64,000 nt of DNA from Ferrimonas sediminum. Lineage in GTDB: Bacteria; Pseudomonadota; Gammaproteobacteria; Enterobacterales; Shewanellaceae. The notes below the pieces were generated by a model. It saw only the letters and a program-made list of their open reading frames with translations. It had not been told where the DNA came from and did not search any database. The translations under genes and the position numbers were made by a program. The DNA lies in contig NZ_FNEM01000010.1 of NCBI RefSeq assembly GCF_900100175.1, positions 62,001-126,000 on the forward strand, written 5' to 3'. Shown here piece by piece: positions 9,062 through 19,610 of the stretch. The stretch's first letter is position 1; each line of letters opens with the position of its first letter.

Positions 9062-11086
9062 ATGAAACTTACGGTCTCGCTGCGCATCATTGGCGGATTC
9101 ACGTTCGTCACCTTGCTGTTGTTGATTCTTGGTGGCCTGTCGCTGAACAGCATCAACAACGTCGAAAACCACACCCGCGTGTTCCAGAGCTTCTCTGTCC
9201 CGGCCAAGGACAAAGTCAACGAAATCACCCAGAATCTCAATAACCAGTACATCAACATCCAGTCGGCACACGACAGTGAAGAGCTGGACAAACTGCTGCA
9301 GCTGGAGACGGAATTGAACCAGCAGCAATCGCTGTTCGCAGACCAGTTAAGCACCCTCGACTCGCTGCTGGCGTCGCGTCCGGAGTTTGGCCTGAACAGC
9401 GGTGACAGCGCCGGCCTGTTGCGCCAGTTCCAAAACAGCTGGCAGCAGGTGCTCGCCGATAAACGCACGCTGATCGTCAAGCAGGCACAACTGCTCGAAG
9501 AGGCCGAGGTCATGGAGACCGCCGGTGATGACGCCAGCTCAATTTTGCTGGACATCATGGATCTTGAGGTATCCGAGGATCCGCGGGAGCAGCAGATGGC
9601 CGGCGAGGCCAACAACCTGGATACCGCCGTAGCCAACATGGTGTCCATCGCACTGGAGTTGGACAAGATCAGCACCACAGCCGATCTCGACATCCTGAAA
9701 CAGGAAACCGAATTCCTGCTGCGCAGTATCGACTACCGGGTCGAATCCCTCAAAAACGACGCTGCCGAAGTGGGGCAGGAGGAACTGGTCACCGAGCTGA
9801 CCGACTACCTGACGCTGATGACCAACCAGCTGGCCTCCGAGCACAGCCTGATTCAGTTGCAGGCGGAAAACCTGCGCCTGAACGAGTCCATCGAGACCCA
9901 GTTGGCCAACAGCCAACGCCACTACCAGGCACTGATGGCCATCAGCCAGGATCTGCAACAACGACTGGCGACCATCAACACCGAGACCGGCGATCTGGCC
10001 ATCGATTCATTGCAGTCCACCCGCACCGAAACCCTGGCGGTGATGCTGCTGTCCATCGTGGTGGCCACCTTTATCAGCGTGGTCACTGTCCGCTCCATCA
10101 CCCGACCTCTGGCCCACGTCAACGAAGCGCTGGCCGTCCTGGCCGGCGGCGATTTGACCAAGCGGATCGAGATCGACAGCCGGGATGAATTTGGCCGACT
10201 GGCCCGCAACATCAACGCCCTGTCCGACAGCCTCAGGGAGCTGATCCGCTCCATCCTGGAGCGCGCCGACCAGCTGGCCGCCGCCGCCGAAGAAACCTCC
10301 GCGGTGACCGCCCAGACCACCTCGGGTATCCAGGAACAGTCCAGCCAGATCGATCAGGTGGCCAGTGCCACCAACGAGTTGTCCAGCTCCGCCAACCAAG
10401 TGTCTACCAGCGCCAACGATGCCTTGGGCGAAACCCAGCAAGCCGATGACGAAACCCGTCAGGCCCGTGCCCTGTCTGAGAACAACGGCCAGTTGATTCA
10501 GACCCTGGCCAATGAGGTGGAACAGGCCGCAGGCGTCATCAACAAGCTCAACAGCGACACCGCCGCCATCGGCAGCATTCTGGACGTGATTCGCGGCATC
10601 GCCGAGCAGACCAACCTGCTGGCACTGAACGCCGCGATCGAAGCGGCGCGGGCCGGCGAACAGGGCCGAGGCTTTGCGGTGGTCGCCGATGAGGTGCGCT
10701 CGCTGGCCTCCCGAACTCAAGAGTCCACCACCGAGATTCAGCAGATGATCGAAGTGGTACAGGCCGGCGCCAAGGAAGCGGAGCGGGTGATGCAGCAGAG
10801 CCAGGATCAGGCCCGGCACAGCGTCACCACCACCGAAGAGGCCAACGCCGCCCTGGAAGCCATCAGTGAGTCGATGGGGCGGGTGGTCAATGCCGGCAAC
10901 CAGATCTCCCAGGCGGCCGGTGAACAAAATACGGTCTCGCAGACCATCTCCGAGAAGCTGGAGCAGATCGCCACCATCTCCGAACAAACCTCGGCCGGAG
11001 CGGTGCAGACCGCCGCCTCCAGTCAGCAGGTGGCCCAACTGGCCGAGGAGTTGCAGCAGCAGGTACGGGAGTTCAAGGTCTCCTGA
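9062..11086 (+). CDS. Methyl-accepting chemotaxis protein
   Basis: 674 residues with the classic chemoreceptor layout. A first membrane segment lies at about 8-28, then a large mostly helical periplasmic region (about 30-320, Gln/Leu-rich, ligand unknown), and a second membrane segment at about 323-342 ([19 protein letters not shown]). A HAMP domain follows ([20 protein letters not shown]), then the cytoplasmic signalling hairpin with the invariant tip [20 protein letters not shown] near residue 515. There is no C-terminal NWETF-type pentapeptide, so any methyltransferase tethering must be indirect. It stands alone; no che genes are nearby. A T-rich hairpin terminates it at 11111-11133. Confidence 0.93.
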   Translation: MKLTVSLRIIGGFTFVTLLLLILGGLSLNSINNVENHTRVFQSFSVPAKDKVNEITQNLNNQYINIQSAHDSEELDKLLQLETELNQQQSLFADQLSTLDSLLASRPEFGLNSGDSAGLLRQFQNSWQQVLADKRTLIVKQAQLLEEAEVMETAGDDASSILLDIMDLEVSEDPREQQMAGEANNLDTAVANMVSIALELDKISTTADLDILKQETEFLLRSIDYRVESLKNDAAEVGQEELVTELTDYLTLMTNQLASEHSLIQLQAENLRLNESIETQLANSQRHYQALMAISQDLQQRLATINTETGDLAIDSLQSTRTETLAVMLLSIVVATFISVVTVRSITRPLAHVNEALAVLAGGDLTKRIEIDSRDEFGRLARNINALSDSLRELIRSILERADQLAAAAEETSAVTAQTTSGIQEQSSQIDQVASATNELSSSANQVSTSANDALGETQQADDETRQARALSENNGQLIQTLANEVEQAAGVINKLNSDTAAIGSILDVIRGIAEQTNLLALNAAIEAARAGEQGRGFAVVADEVRSLASRTQESTTEIQQMIEVVQAGAKEAERVMQQSQDQARHSVTTTEEANAALEAISESMGRVVNAGNQISQAAGEQNTVSQTISEKLEQIATISEQTSAGAVQTAASSQQVAQLAEELQQQVREFKVS

Positions 11087-11110
11087 TTCGCAACCCGGTC
11101 CGAATAACCA

Positions 11111-11133
11111 GGCGGCCAATGGCCGCCTTTTTT
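11111..11133 (+). terminator. Rho-independent terminator of the chemoreceptor gene
   Basis: A perfect GGCGGCC / GGCCGCC stem with a short AAT loop runs directly into six T residues, 24 bases after the stop codon. Confidence 0.85.
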
Positions 11134-11149
11134 CTACTCGTCCAGGCAT

Positions 11150-11171
11150 AAAAAAAGAGCGACACGGTCGC
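11150..11171 (-). terminator. Rho-independent terminator of the DUF3718 gene
   Basis: Read on the minus strand, a GCGAC / GTCGC stem is followed by TC and seven T residues, 24 bases beyond the stop codon of the gene at 11196-11585. Confidence 0.7.
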
Positions 11172-11195
11172 CCTTCGGAGTACAGAGGGAAAGAA

Positions 11196-11585
11196 TCAGC
11201 CGCCGATGCGATCGTTGATGGCGCTGACGATGGTGCTGCCACCATGGCCATGGGCACTGGCCCACTCCAACACGCTCTGGCCATCCTGCTCTTTGGCCTT
11301 TAGCTGGGCCGCCGACAGTTTCTTCACCAGAAACACCCCTACGCCATCGGCATTATTGGTCATGGCGCTGCGAATCATGCTTTCGCCATTGCACTTAATG
11401 CCGTCGTAGATGGTGCGCACCTTAATGCGGGACTCTTTCAATTTCTTGCGTAGACGGGTCTTGTTATCGGCTTGAACGTACTGACAAATATTGGCAATCA
11501 GCTGGTCGTTAGCTTGAACCGGGGCTACCCATGCCAGGCTTAGCGCCAGGGCACCTGTTGCCACCAGACTCAATCTTTTTTTCAT
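11196..11585 (-). CDS. DUF3718 family exported protein
   Basis: 129 residues with a clear Sec signal peptide (MKKRLSLVATGALALSLAWV, cleavage after APVQA near residue 25). The mature part is small, Lys-rich and has two cysteines (NICQYVQADNK and IKCNGESMI). These could form one periplasmic disulfide. The pattern matches what I recall of DUF3718, a family of unknown function found in Shewanella and relatives; the family label is from memory. I start at ATG 11585 because AAGGAG lies eight bases upstream; the GTG at 11594 overlaps that ribosome site. It has its own terminator and no obvious operon partner. Confidence 0.7.
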   Translation of the reverse strand: MKKRLSLVATGALALSLAWVAPVQANDQLIANICQYVQADNKTRLRKKLKESRIKVRTIYDGIKCNGESMIRSAMTNNADGVGVFLVKKLSAAQLKAKEQDGQSVLEWASAHGHGGSTIVSAINDRIGG

Positions 11586-11706
11586 TTTTGCCACTCCTTG
11601 TTACTTATCGTTATTTCCGCTTACCTTTAGCTAACAGCGACAGGATACCGCAAGACCTGAACGAATCAAATTGCACAAGGGAGATGTCATAACAAAAATC
11701 GATGGA

Positions 11707-12207
11707 TTAAACGCCGCTCACAATCCGTTCAAGAACAACGAAATGCAGATCACAACTGTTGCGTTCATCGGCCGGGTGAACCTGACGCTCCACCTCTCGC
11801 CACGCCTCGGGATGGTACTCGGGAAAACGGGTGTCGCCCTCCACCTGCATCTGCGCCAGAGTCAGGTACAAACGATCGGCACGGGCCATCAGGCTCGAAT
11901 ACAACTGCCCACCGCCGATGATCATCACCTCCTCCTCGGCCGCCAGCAGGGCCAGTGCGGCATCGATACTGGCCACCACGCTGACACCGTCCGGACGATA
12001 GTCGGGCCGGCGGCTGATCACCACATTATGCCGGCCCGGCAATGGCCGGCCGATGGACTCATAGGTACGCCGCCCCATCACCACCGGCTTACCCATGGTG
12101 ACGGCTTTGAAATGCTTCAGATCTGCCGGCAGATGCCAGGGCATTTGGTTGTCCTTGCCGATCACCCGATCGGCCGCCATACAGGCGATCATTGAGATGC
12201 GCATCAT
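11707..12207 (-). CDS. folA: Dihydrofolate reductase FolA
   Basis: 166 residues. It reduces dihydrofolate to tetrahydrofolate with NADPH. Visible signatures are MIACMAADRVIGKDNQMPWH (active-site loop; the acidic residue falls later, in the ADLKHFK helix), the NADPH site VMGRRTYESIGRPLPGR, and the glycine-rich EVMIIGGGQLYSSL. Length and motifs agree with the chromosomal trimethoprim-sensitive type, not plasmid dfr variants. Two adjacent ATGs (12207, 12204) are possible starts. Six bases separate the ATG from the yjjB stop upstream, so it may be the last gene of a yjjP-yjjB-folA transcript. Confidence 0.95.
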   Translation of the reverse strand: MMRISMIACMAADRVIGKDNQMPWHLPADLKHFKAVTMGKPVVMGRRTYESIGRPLPGRHNVVISRRPDYRPDGVSVVASIDAALALLAAEEEVMIIGGGQLYSSLMARADRLYLTLAQMQVEGDTRFPEYHPEAWREVERQVHPADERNSCDLHFVVLERIVSGV

Positions 12208-12213
12208 GAGTCC

Positions 12214-12675
12214 CTAAATGATTGATTTGGTGCGAAACAGCAACAGGTTTGGCATCGCCAGACCGACGCTCAGCGCACCCAGTATAAAGATGGTTTTCAA
12301 GGCGTTGTACACCACCGGCATCAGGGTGGCATCGGTGACACCGATGGCGCTCATCTCCACCAGGCCGATGACAGTATTGAAGGCAAAGGTGCCAGGAATC
12401 ATCGGAATGATCGCCGCCACCCCAAACAACTGCATCGGCGCCAGGGTCTGCCTCGACCATAGGGTGGACAAGCCACCGACAATCACCGCCGCCGCAAAGG
12501 TGGCCCATTCAATGGGCGCCCCCCAGTGCATACACACGGCTCTCACCATGTGGCCGACACCGCCAGCCAGGGCGCAGCGCCACAGGAAACGGCCGGGAAC
12601 GTTAAACACCATGGCAAAGCCCACGGCGGGAACCGAAGCATAGGCGCCATTGATCAGCAGCTGCATCAGGTTCAT
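12214..12675 (-). CDS. yjjB: YjjB-like subunit of a ThrE-type transporter (C-terminal half)
   Basis: 153 residues, almost entirely hydrophobic, with about four to five membrane segments (VPAVGFAMVFNVP, ATFAAAVIVGGLS, LFGVAAIIPMIPGTFAF). This corresponds to the ThrE_2 (DUF3815) half of the threonine/serine exporter fold. In E. coli, YjjB works with YjjP and has been linked to succinate export. The ATG at 12675 overlaps the yjjP stop (ATGA), so the two are translationally coupled. The frame remains open upstream within yjjP, but MNLMQLL is the natural N-terminus. Confidence 0.85.
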   Translation of the reverse strand: MNLMQLLINGAYASVPAVGFAMVFNVPGRFLWRCALAGGVGHMVRAVCMHWGAPIEWATFAAAVIVGGLSTLWSRQTLAPMQLFGVAAIIPMIPGTFAFNTVIGLVEMSAIGVTDATLMPVVYNALKTIFILGALSVGLAMPNLLLFRTKSII

Positions 12676-13436
12676 AGCCAGCCCATCCCGGTCAGTTGCA
12701 TTGCCAGGGTGATGCCGATGGCCGCCGACGCGGTCATCAGGGTCGCCTGCCCCCAACGGGCCAGACCGACGTTATAGTGGCCTTTGACCATGTCACTGAT
12801 GGCGTTGAGCAACGGGAAGCCGGGCACCAGCATCAACACCGCCGCCGCCATCGCCACATCGGCGTCCGGGGTTGGCCACACCATGGCCGCCAACCGCGCC
12901 ACCAAGGTGGTCACGAAAGCGGTGGAAGCCCAGTTGATCAGCAGATTGAAATGACGTTTGGCCAGCTGTTGTCGCACCACCATGCCGATGCAGGAGGCCA
13001 GCACCGTCAGCAGTACCGCAGTATCGTCGGCCCCAAACAGGTGAGCAAAGCTGCCACAGGAGGGGCCGATAATGGCCACCACCAACCAGGGGTTCCAGCT
13101 CCAGGGGGTCAGGTTACGCAGCTTGCTGCCCACCTGATCAATGTCCAGCAGCCCCTTTTCGGCCATCACGCAGATCCGCTGCACTTCACACACCATGGCC
13201 ATGTTCAGACCATGATCCCGCAAGCGTCGGGTGGTGGTGACACAGCGCTGGCGAAACAGGGTGGTCATCACCAGCGAGTTGGAGGAGATGGACAACTCCA
13301 CACTCTCTGCCCCCAGGGCCACTCCCAGTCTCTGGCCGATGTCTTCCACCAACTCACTTTCAGCCCCCCAGGCCAGCATTAATTGAGCCGCCCGCACCGC
13401 CAGGCGAGTGACCTCATTTTGCTGAGCAATCTCCAA
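12672..13436 (-). CDS. yjjP: YjjP-like subunit of a ThrE-type transporter (N-terminal half)
   Basis: 254 residues. The N-terminal soluble ThrE domain carries LMLAWGAESELVEDIGQRLG and SVELSISSNSLVMTTL, closely resembling E. coli YjjP. At least four membrane helices follow (WLVVAIIGPSCGSF onward), and MLVPGFPLLNAISDMVKGHY is the family signature. No ATG fits: the likely start is TTG at 13436, preceded by GGGGAGA, giving an N-terminus (xEIAQQNEVTRL) that lines up with E. coli YjjP. A more distant TTG at 13484 would place translation inside the obgE terminator. Substrate (amino acid or dicarboxylate) is not evident. Confidence 0.85.
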   Translation of the reverse strand: MEIAQQNEVTRLAVRAAQLMLAWGAESELVEDIGQRLGVALGAESVELSISSNSLVMTTLFRQRCVTTTRRLRDHGLNMAMVCEVQRICVMAEKGLLDIDQVGSKLRNLTPWSWNPWLVVAIIGPSCGSFAHLFGADDTAVLLTVLASCIGMVVRQQLAKRHFNLLINWASTAFVTTLVARLAAMVWPTPDADVAMAAAVLMLVPGFPLLNAISDMVKGHYNVGLARWGQATLMTASAAIGITLAMQLTGMGWL

Positions 13437-13472
13437 ACTCGTTTCTCCCCAAAAACGTCTGTTACAGGCAGC

Positions 13473-13495
13473 AAAAAGGGGCAACGGGGCCCCTT
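13473..13495 (-). terminator. Rho-independent terminator of obgE
   Basis: On the minus strand AAGGGG pairs with CCCCTT and runs into TTTT, about 20 bases after the obgE stop and just before the yjjP ribosome site. Confidence 0.75.
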
Positions 13496-13514
13496 AATTA
13501 TGAATCATCAACAA

Positions 13515-14690
<1,176 letters not shown>

Positions 14691-14780
14691 TTAGAAAGTC
14701 TGTTTCAAGTATACCTTGGGATCGCACAGCCCGCGAAAGCAACTGCCCTGCGGTGGGCCCAAAGGTATCTGTATTACGCA

Positions 14781-14806
14781 AAAAGCCCCGCCATTGGCGG
14801 GGCTTC
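14781..14806 (-). terminator. Terminator after rplU-rpmA
   Basis: On the minus strand AGCCCCGCC / GGCGGGGCT with an AAT loop is followed by TTTTG. It lies 21 bases after the rpmA stop and upstream of obgE. Confidence 0.85.
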
Positions 14807-14826
14807 GTATTCGGTCGGTATTCGAC

Positions 14827-15084
14827 TTACTCGGCTTCGATGCTTACGAACTTGCGGTTCTGCTTGCCTTTCACTTCGAATTTCACTTTACCGTCTGCAG
14901 TAGCAAACAGGGTGTGATCTTTACCGATGCCTACGTTGGTACCCGCGTGGAATTTAGTACCACGTTGACGAACGATGATGTTACCAGCCAGTACAGACTC
15001 ACCACCGAAACGCTTTACACCAAGGCGTTTGCTTTCTGAATCGCGGCCGTTACGAGTAGAACCGCCAGCTTTTTTGTGTGCCAT
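14827..15084 (-). CDS. rpmA: 50S ribosomal protein L27
   Basis: 85 residues, family length. The N-terminus [15 protein letters not shown], which reaches the peptidyl transferase centre, is intact with no N-terminal extension of the Firmicute type. [14 protein letters not shown] and the C-terminal FVSIEAE complete the protein. It follows rplU by 16 bases, the universal rplU-rpmA-obg order. Confidence 0.97.
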   Translation of the reverse strand: MAHKKAGGSTRNGRDSESKRLGVKRFGGESVLAGNIIVRQRGTKFHAGTNVGIGKDHTLFATADGKVKFEVKGKQNRKFVSIEAE

Positions 15085-15100
15085 TTCTCAGTAACTCCGA

Positions 15101-15412
15101 TTAAGCGTTGATGCCAGTGATCTTAACTTCAGTGAACCACTGACGGTGGCCCATCTGCTTACGATGATGCTTACGACGACGGAACTTAACGATCTTAACT
15201 TTATCGCCACGACCGTGAGTCACAACTTCAGCAACAATCTTGCTGCCATCAACATAAGGAACACCAACCTTTACGTCTTCACCGTTAGCAACCAGAAGAA
15301 CTTTATCAAATTCAATGGTGCTGCCGGTTTCAACGTCTAGCTTCTCCAGACGAAGAGTCTGGCCTTCGCTAACACGGTGTTGCTTACCACCACTTTGGAA
15401 AACCGCGTACAT
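15101..15412 (-). CDS. rplU: 50S ribosomal protein L21
   Basis: 103 residues starting [18 protein letters not shown], the conserved L21 N-terminus, so ATG 15412 is the start although the frame is open 23 codons further. The rRNA-binding motif [20 protein letters not shown] near the C-terminus is clear. It heads rplU-rpmA, under the promoter seen at 15491-15519. Confidence 0.97.
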   Translation of the reverse strand: MYAVFQSGGKQHRVSEGQTLRLEKLDVETGSTIEFDKVLLVANGEDVKVGVPYVDGSKIVAEVVTHGRGDKVKIVKFRRRKHHRKQMGHRQWFTEVKITGINA

Positions 15413-15490
15413 AGTAAAACTCCGCTTCACACGCCGACCGCGCCTTATGGGGTCAGGGTGTGGCTTAAAACTTGTTGACAATGGGCGGGC

Positions 15491-15519
15491 ATTCTACGCC
15501 AAGGACACAAAACAGGCAA
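15491..15519 (-). promoter_or_regulatory. Sigma-70 promoter of rplU-rpmA
   Basis: On the minus strand TTGCCT and TAGAAT are spaced exactly 17 bases apart and followed by a GC-rich discriminator (GCCCGCCC), as expected for a stringently controlled ribosomal-protein promoter. The predicted start near 15484 gives a leader of about 70 bases. Confidence 0.7.
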
Positions 15520-15686
15520 GCACTACGATGAAAAAGATCGCAAAAGGATCCGACCATTTTGAGGATCACCGCAATGAATCACTAAATGCTGCTGTTATGA
15601 TTGCGGAATTTGGGTAGAATTCGCTTCCATACTGAGCACATTATACTTACAGCTGCCGATTTTGGCAGCCCAAAGCCGGATAAATT

Positions 15687-16655
15687 ATGGACCTGAACGC
15701 CATCCGCCAATTGGCCGACAACGACATGAAGTTGGTCAACCAGATGATCTACGACCAGTTACACTCTGACGTAGTACTGATTAACCAGTTGTCCTTCTAC
15801 ATCATCAACGGGGGCGGCAAACGCATGCGGCCGCTGCTGACCCTGCTGGCTGCCCAATCAGTGGATTACCAGGGCGACAACCACATTCGCCTGGCGGCCA
15901 TCATCGAATTTATCCACACCTCGACGTTGCTGCACGATGACGTGGTGGACGAATCCACCATGCGCCGCGGCCGGGAGACCGCCAATGCCCTGTTCGGCAA
16001 CCAGGCCAGTGTTCTGGTGGGCGACTTCCTCTACACCCGCTCGTTCCAGATGATGACCGAGATGAAGAGTCAGAAGGTACTGGAAGGGCTGGCCGAAGCC
16101 ACCAACGTGCTGGCGGAAGGGGAAGTGATGCAGTTGATGAACTGTAACGATCCCGACACCACCGAAGAAAACTACATGCAGGTGATCTACTGTAAAACCG
16201 CTAAGCTGTTTGAGGCCGCCACCGGTCTCGCCGCTGTAGTGGCGGAACAGGAACCGGCCATCTGCGACGCCCTGGCCGATTACGGCCGTTATCTGGGCAC
16301 CGCCTTCCAGTTGGTGGACGACGTGCTGGATTACACCGCCGAAGCCGACGAACTGGGTAAGAACATCGGTGACGATCTGGCCGAAGGTAAACCGACCCTG
16401 CCGCTGATCTACACCATGGAAAAGGGCAACGACACCGAGAAACAGCTGATTCGTGCCGCCATCGAGAACGGCGGTACCGAAGAGATCGAACCGATTCTCA
16501 AAGCCCTGCACCACTGCGGCGCCCTGGAGTACACCATGCAGCGCGCCAACGAGGAAGCCGACAAGGCCATCGCCGCCCTGGCCGCCCTGAAAGACAGCCC
16601 GGCCAAGACCGCGCTGGAGTCGCTGGCCCGCATCGCCGTGGACCGCCGCAGCTAA
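15687..16655 (+). CDS. ispB: Octaprenyl diphosphate synthase IspB
   Basis: 322 residues, a trans-isoprenyl diphosphate synthase that makes the C40 side-chain precursor of ubiquinone and menaquinone. The two Asp-rich metal sites are intact: LLHDDVVDESTMRRG (first) and QLVDDVLDYTAEADELGKN (second). GGGKRMRPLL near residue 42 binds substrate diphosphate. The gene is divergent from rplU-rpmA, the same arrangement as in E. coli. A strong bidirectional terminator follows. Confidence 0.96.
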   Translation: MDLNAIRQLADNDMKLVNQMIYDQLHSDVVLINQLSFYIINGGGKRMRPLLTLLAAQSVDYQGDNHIRLAAIIEFIHTSTLLHDDVVDESTMRRGRETANALFGNQASVLVGDFLYTRSFQMMTEMKSQKVLEGLAEATNVLAEGEVMQLMNCNDPDTTEENYMQVIYCKTAKLFEAATGLAAVVAEQEPAICDALADYGRYLGTAFQLVDDVLDYTAEADELGKNIGDDLAEGKPTLPLIYTMEKGNDTEKQLIRAAIENGGTEEIEPILKALHHCGALEYTMQRANEEADKAIAALAALKDSPAKTALESLARIAVDRRS

Positions 16656-16669
16656 GACGCAAGCAATCA

Positions 16670-16697
16670 AAAAAAGGCCTCTCGGAGGCCTTTTTTA
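16670..16697. terminator. Bidirectional terminator between ispB and mdh
   Basis: AAAAAAGGCCTC / GAGGCCTTTTTT with a tight loop serves both converging genes. Confidence 0.9.
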
Positions 16698-16717
16698 TTT
16701 TGGATACGACGGCAAGG

Positions 16718-17656
16718 TTAACCGTTTACAAAGGCTTCGCCCTTGTTGATGTCACCAATCAGGGTGTCCATCATTCCAGCCACGGCCTGCTGCTCAAACG
16801 CACTCAGCTCACCGTAAGCCTGCACCTCCTCAACCCCGTTGCTGCCCAGCAGCACCGGTTGGGCAAAGAAACGGCTGTGCTCACCATTGCCCTCGACGTA
16901 GGCACACTCGACCACCCCTTGCTCACCCTGCAGGGCGCGCACCACGGCGGTGCCAAAGCGGCACGCCGCCTGGGCCATGGACAGGGTCGCACTGCCACCA
17001 CCGGCCTTGGCTTCCACCACTTCGGTGCCGGCATTCTGAATGCGGTCAGTCAGGCTGGCGATTTCGTCGTCACTGAAGCTGACGCCTTCCACCTGGGACA
17101 GCAGCGGCAAAATGGTCACGCCGCTGTGGCCGCCAACCACGTTGATCTTCACCTCATCCGGCTGCAGCCCTTTGGCTTCGGCGATGAAGGTTTCGGAGCG
17201 AATCACGTCCAGAGTGGTGACCCCGAACAGGCGGCGCTTGTCGTACACGCCGGCATTTTTCAGCACTTCGGCGGCGATGGCCACGGTGGTGTTTACCGGG
17301 TTGGTGATCACCCCGATGCAGGCTCCCGGACAAACGTCGGCACACTTGCCCACCAGGTTACGAATAATGCCGGCGTTGATGTTAAACAGATCGGAACGAT
17401 CCATGCCGGGTTTACGGGCAACACCGGCGGAGATCAGCACCACATCGGCCCCCTGCAGCGCCGGAGTCGGATCCTCTCCGGCAAAGCCCTGGGCGTTAAC
17501 GGCGGTAGGGATGTGGCTGATATCAACGGCAACCCCTGGAGTGACGGGAGCGATGTCGTACAGGGCCAGGTCTGTGCCCTTTGGCAGGTTCAATTTCAAC
17601 AATAATGCCAGGGCCTGTCCGATTCCCCCGGCCGCACCGAGTACTGCTACTTTCAT
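16718..17656 (-). CDS. mdh: Malate dehydrogenase (NAD)
   Basis: 312 residues, the gammaproteobacterial type. The Rossmann loop [18 protein letters not shown], the substrate-arginine segments [14 protein letters not shown] and the catalytic [13 protein letters not shown] with its active-site His are present; [10 protein letters not shown] is also conserved. It interconverts malate and oxaloacetate in the TCA cycle. I start at ATG 17656, six bases after GGAG; a start four codons upstream would overlap that site. Divergent from argR as in E. coli. A weak CRP-like half palindrome (TGTGA-N6-TCGCG) lies at 17680-17695. Confidence 0.96.
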   Translation of the reverse strand: MKVAVLGAAGGIGQALALLLKLNLPKGTDLALYDIAPVTPGVAVDISHIPTAVNAQGFAGEDPTPALQGADVVLISAGVARKPGMDRSDLFNINAGIIRNLVGKCADVCPGACIGVITNPVNTTVAIAAEVLKNAGVYDKRRLFGVTTLDVIRSETFIAEAKGLQPDEVKINVVGGHSGVTILPLLSQVEGVSFSDDEIASLTDRIQNAGTEVVEAKAGGGSATLSMAQAACRFGTAVVRALQGEQGVVECAYVEGNGEHSRFFAQPVLLGSNGVEEVQAYGELSAFEQQAVAGMMDTLIGDINKGEAFVNG

Positions 17657-17865
17657 GGTGTTCTCCATCTATCCTTTGATGTGACATGGATCGCGTTTCA
17701 ATTTCTGCGCCCACCATACCCAAACAGGCGTTTAAAGGCAATTTTACCAATCTCTTATTGACCCCGGGCTGCAGACATGGTGTGGTCAAACATCCGCCTT
17801 CAGTTGCCTATCTTCAGGCAGTTAGGCAAAATGTGAATAACAACCAAGAAACAACGAGCTGACAC

Positions 17866-18336
17866 ATGAAGTCTACCCGAAACCAGGATGAGCTCATCCG
17901 CGTGTTTAAATCTCTGCTGAAAGAGGAACGATTTGGCTCCCAGGGCGAAATCGTAACCGCGCTGCAAGCCGCCGGTTTCAGCACCATCAATCAGTCCAAA
18001 GTCTCTCGGATGTTGAGCAAGTTTGGGGCGGTGCGAACCCGAAATGCCAAACAGGAGATGGTGTACTGCCTGCCCGCAGAACTGGGCGTGCCCACCGCCA
18101 CCAGCCCACTGAAGAACCTGGTGCTGGACGTGGATCACAACGGCGCGATGATCGTGGTCAAGGCCAGCCCAGGCGCTGCACAGCTGATCGCCCGCCTGCT
18201 GGACTCCATCGGTAAGCCGGAAGGCATTCTCGGAACCATCGCCGGCGACGACACCATCTTTATCGCCCCCACCAATGCCGACAACATCAACCACGCCCTG
18301 GAAACGGTCAAAGACCTGTTCAACTACAAAGGCTGA
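17866..18336 (+). CDS. argR: Arginine repressor ArgR
   Basis: 156 residues. The N-terminal winged helix (about 1-75) contains [15 protein letters not shown] and the recognition region [20 protein letters not shown]. The C-terminal hexamerisation and arginine-binding domain (about 80-156) has [13 protein letters not shown] with the Asp pair that contacts arginine. ArgR represses arginine biosynthesis and can activate arginine catabolism, possibly including the ast operon at 35442-40000. It lies divergent from mdh, a conserved pairing. Confidence 0.96.
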   Translation: MKSTRNQDELIRVFKSLLKEERFGSQGEIVTALQAAGFSTINQSKVSRMLSKFGAVRTRNAKQEMVYCLPAELGVPTATSPLKNLVLDVDHNGAMIVVKASPGAAQLIARLLDSIGKPEGILGTIAGDDTIFIAPTNADNINHALETVKDLFNYKG

Positions 18337-18358
18337 CGCCGGCACCCCGAACCAAAAA

Positions 18359-18384
18359 AGGCCCGCTCAATGCGGGCCTTTTGC
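18359..18384. terminator. Bidirectional terminator between argR and the Dyp peroxidase gene
   Basis: AAAAAAGGCCCGC, a TCAAT loop and GCGGGCCTTTT. It lies 15-20 bases beyond both converging stop codons. Confidence 0.88.
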
Positions 18385-18399
18385 TGTCCATCGGGAGGC

Positions 18400-19344
18400 C
18401 TAGCCGGCCGCCTGCTCCATAAAGTCCAACGACGGAGCAAAGAATGCCGAACCGGTAACCGCCTGGGTGAAGTTCAACAGGTGATCGTAATGACCGTGGC
18501 CATCGCCATGAATCATCGACTTCAGCTGGGCTTCGAAGTGCACCGGCGTGCGGCAGCAGCTGATGAAAAACAGCCCCTGCTCCATCATGTCACCGTAAGG
18601 CATGCTCTGGCGCAGAATCTCCATGGAGTTACCGTCGGCGTCTTTGAGGTTGGTACGCTTGATGTGGCAGGTCAGGGGCTTGTCCTGACTGGCGTACTCC
18701 TCATTGTCCACCTTGGTGCGGCCAATGGTGTCTTCCTGCTGCTTCTGGCTGATGCTGTTCCAGCGAGCCATCTGATGCTGATAGCGCTGAGTATGGATGT
18801 AACTGCCCCCGGCAAAACCGGCGTCCTCGTCGCCCACCAGTGCCACGGTGCGGCGATGACTGCCTTGAGGATTCTCAGTTCCATCGACAAAACCGGTCAG
18901 ATCGCGGTTATCCAAGTAACGGAAACTGCGTACCTCTTCCACCAACTGCACCAGCCCCTTGAGGCGATGGCACACCTCCATGGCGGCGATGTGGTTGATG
19001 TCGAGACGGTCGGAACGGATATGGACAAAGATGTCCACCGGCTGCACCGGGGCTTTGCGGTCATCCTGCTCGAAAGAGGGGAACGGCCGCAACTGCTGCG
19101 GGCGCGCCCCGGGATAGAGGGTATCCCAATAGTTGGCACCAATGGCCACGAAACCATTAAAGGCGGAATCGGCATTCTGATCCGCCGAGGCCTGCAGCCA
19201 GACGGCGATCTCGGCCAACACCTTACGCAGGGTCGGCTCGGCCTGCTCTTCCGCATTAAACAGCAGATACAACCCATGAAGGTTGCCCTCTGCACACACC
19301 CCTCCCTGTTCGCGAGGCATATCGCTCCCTGTGTCTGTGGTCAT
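18400..19344 (-). CDS. Dyp-type haem peroxidase
   Basis: 314 residues, the length of the short bacterial class (YfeX/DypB-like). The family signature FVDGTENPQGS, holding the catalytic Asp, is present near residue 150. The proximal haem-ligand His probably lies in the C-terminal half, in VHFEAQLKSMIHGDGHGHYD. No signal peptide is visible, so the enzyme is probably cytoplasmic. It is not paired with an encapsulin gene here and lacks an obvious encapsulin-targeting tail (it ends FMEQAAG). Substrate unknown. Confidence 0.88.
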   Translation of the reverse strand: MTTDTGSDMPREQGGVCAEGNLHGLYLLFNAEEQAEPTLRKVLAEIAVWLQASADQNADSAFNGFVAIGANYWDTLYPGARPQQLRPFPSFEQDDRKAPVQPVDIFVHIRSDRLDINHIAAMEVCHRLKGLVQLVEEVRSFRYLDNRDLTGFVDGTENPQGSHRRTVALVGDEDAGFAGGSYIHTQRYQHQMARWNSISQKQQEDTIGRTKVDNEEYASQDKPLTCHIKRTNLKDADGNSMEILRQSMPYGDMMEQGLFFISCCRTPVHFEAQLKSMIHGDGHGHYDHLLNFTQAVTGSAFFAPSLDFMEQAAG

Positions 19345-19557
19345 CGTTGCTCCTGATTACCTAGAATACAAAATAATACCGAACAACATAAAGATATAAT
19401 CGTCATCCTGTTGGGAAGCCAGTTCTTTCGTCGGCCGGCATCCGCCCAGTTTGCCTCATGGATCGCCTCCTGACTTTGCTCCAACGCATGAACTGAGGTA
19501 ACGAGAATGAAAAACAGGCTGTTTTGCTGCCGCGCACGCCACCGCGACCGGTAAAAC

Positions 19558-19586
19558 AAAAAAAGCGCCTTCCAAAGAAGGCGCTG
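19558..19586 (-). terminator. Terminator of glnK-amtB
   Basis: On the minus strand AGCGCCTTC, a TTTG loop and GAAGGCGCT followed by seven T residues, about 25 bases past the amtB stop. Confidence 0.88.
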
Positions 19587-19610
19587 TCAGCGAGTCAATC
19601 GGGGCCGAGT

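Noticed and set aside
17680-17695. CRP-like site upstream of mdh (TGTGA-N6-TCGCG)
   Set aside because: Only the first half matches; the second half has two mismatches of five. Kept as a remark in the mdh entry only.
19507-19554. 15-residue frame MKNRLFCCRARHRDR after a GAGGTAACGAG site
   Set aside because: No downstream gene on that strand and it abuts the amtB terminator; the Arg-rich peptide looks like chance.
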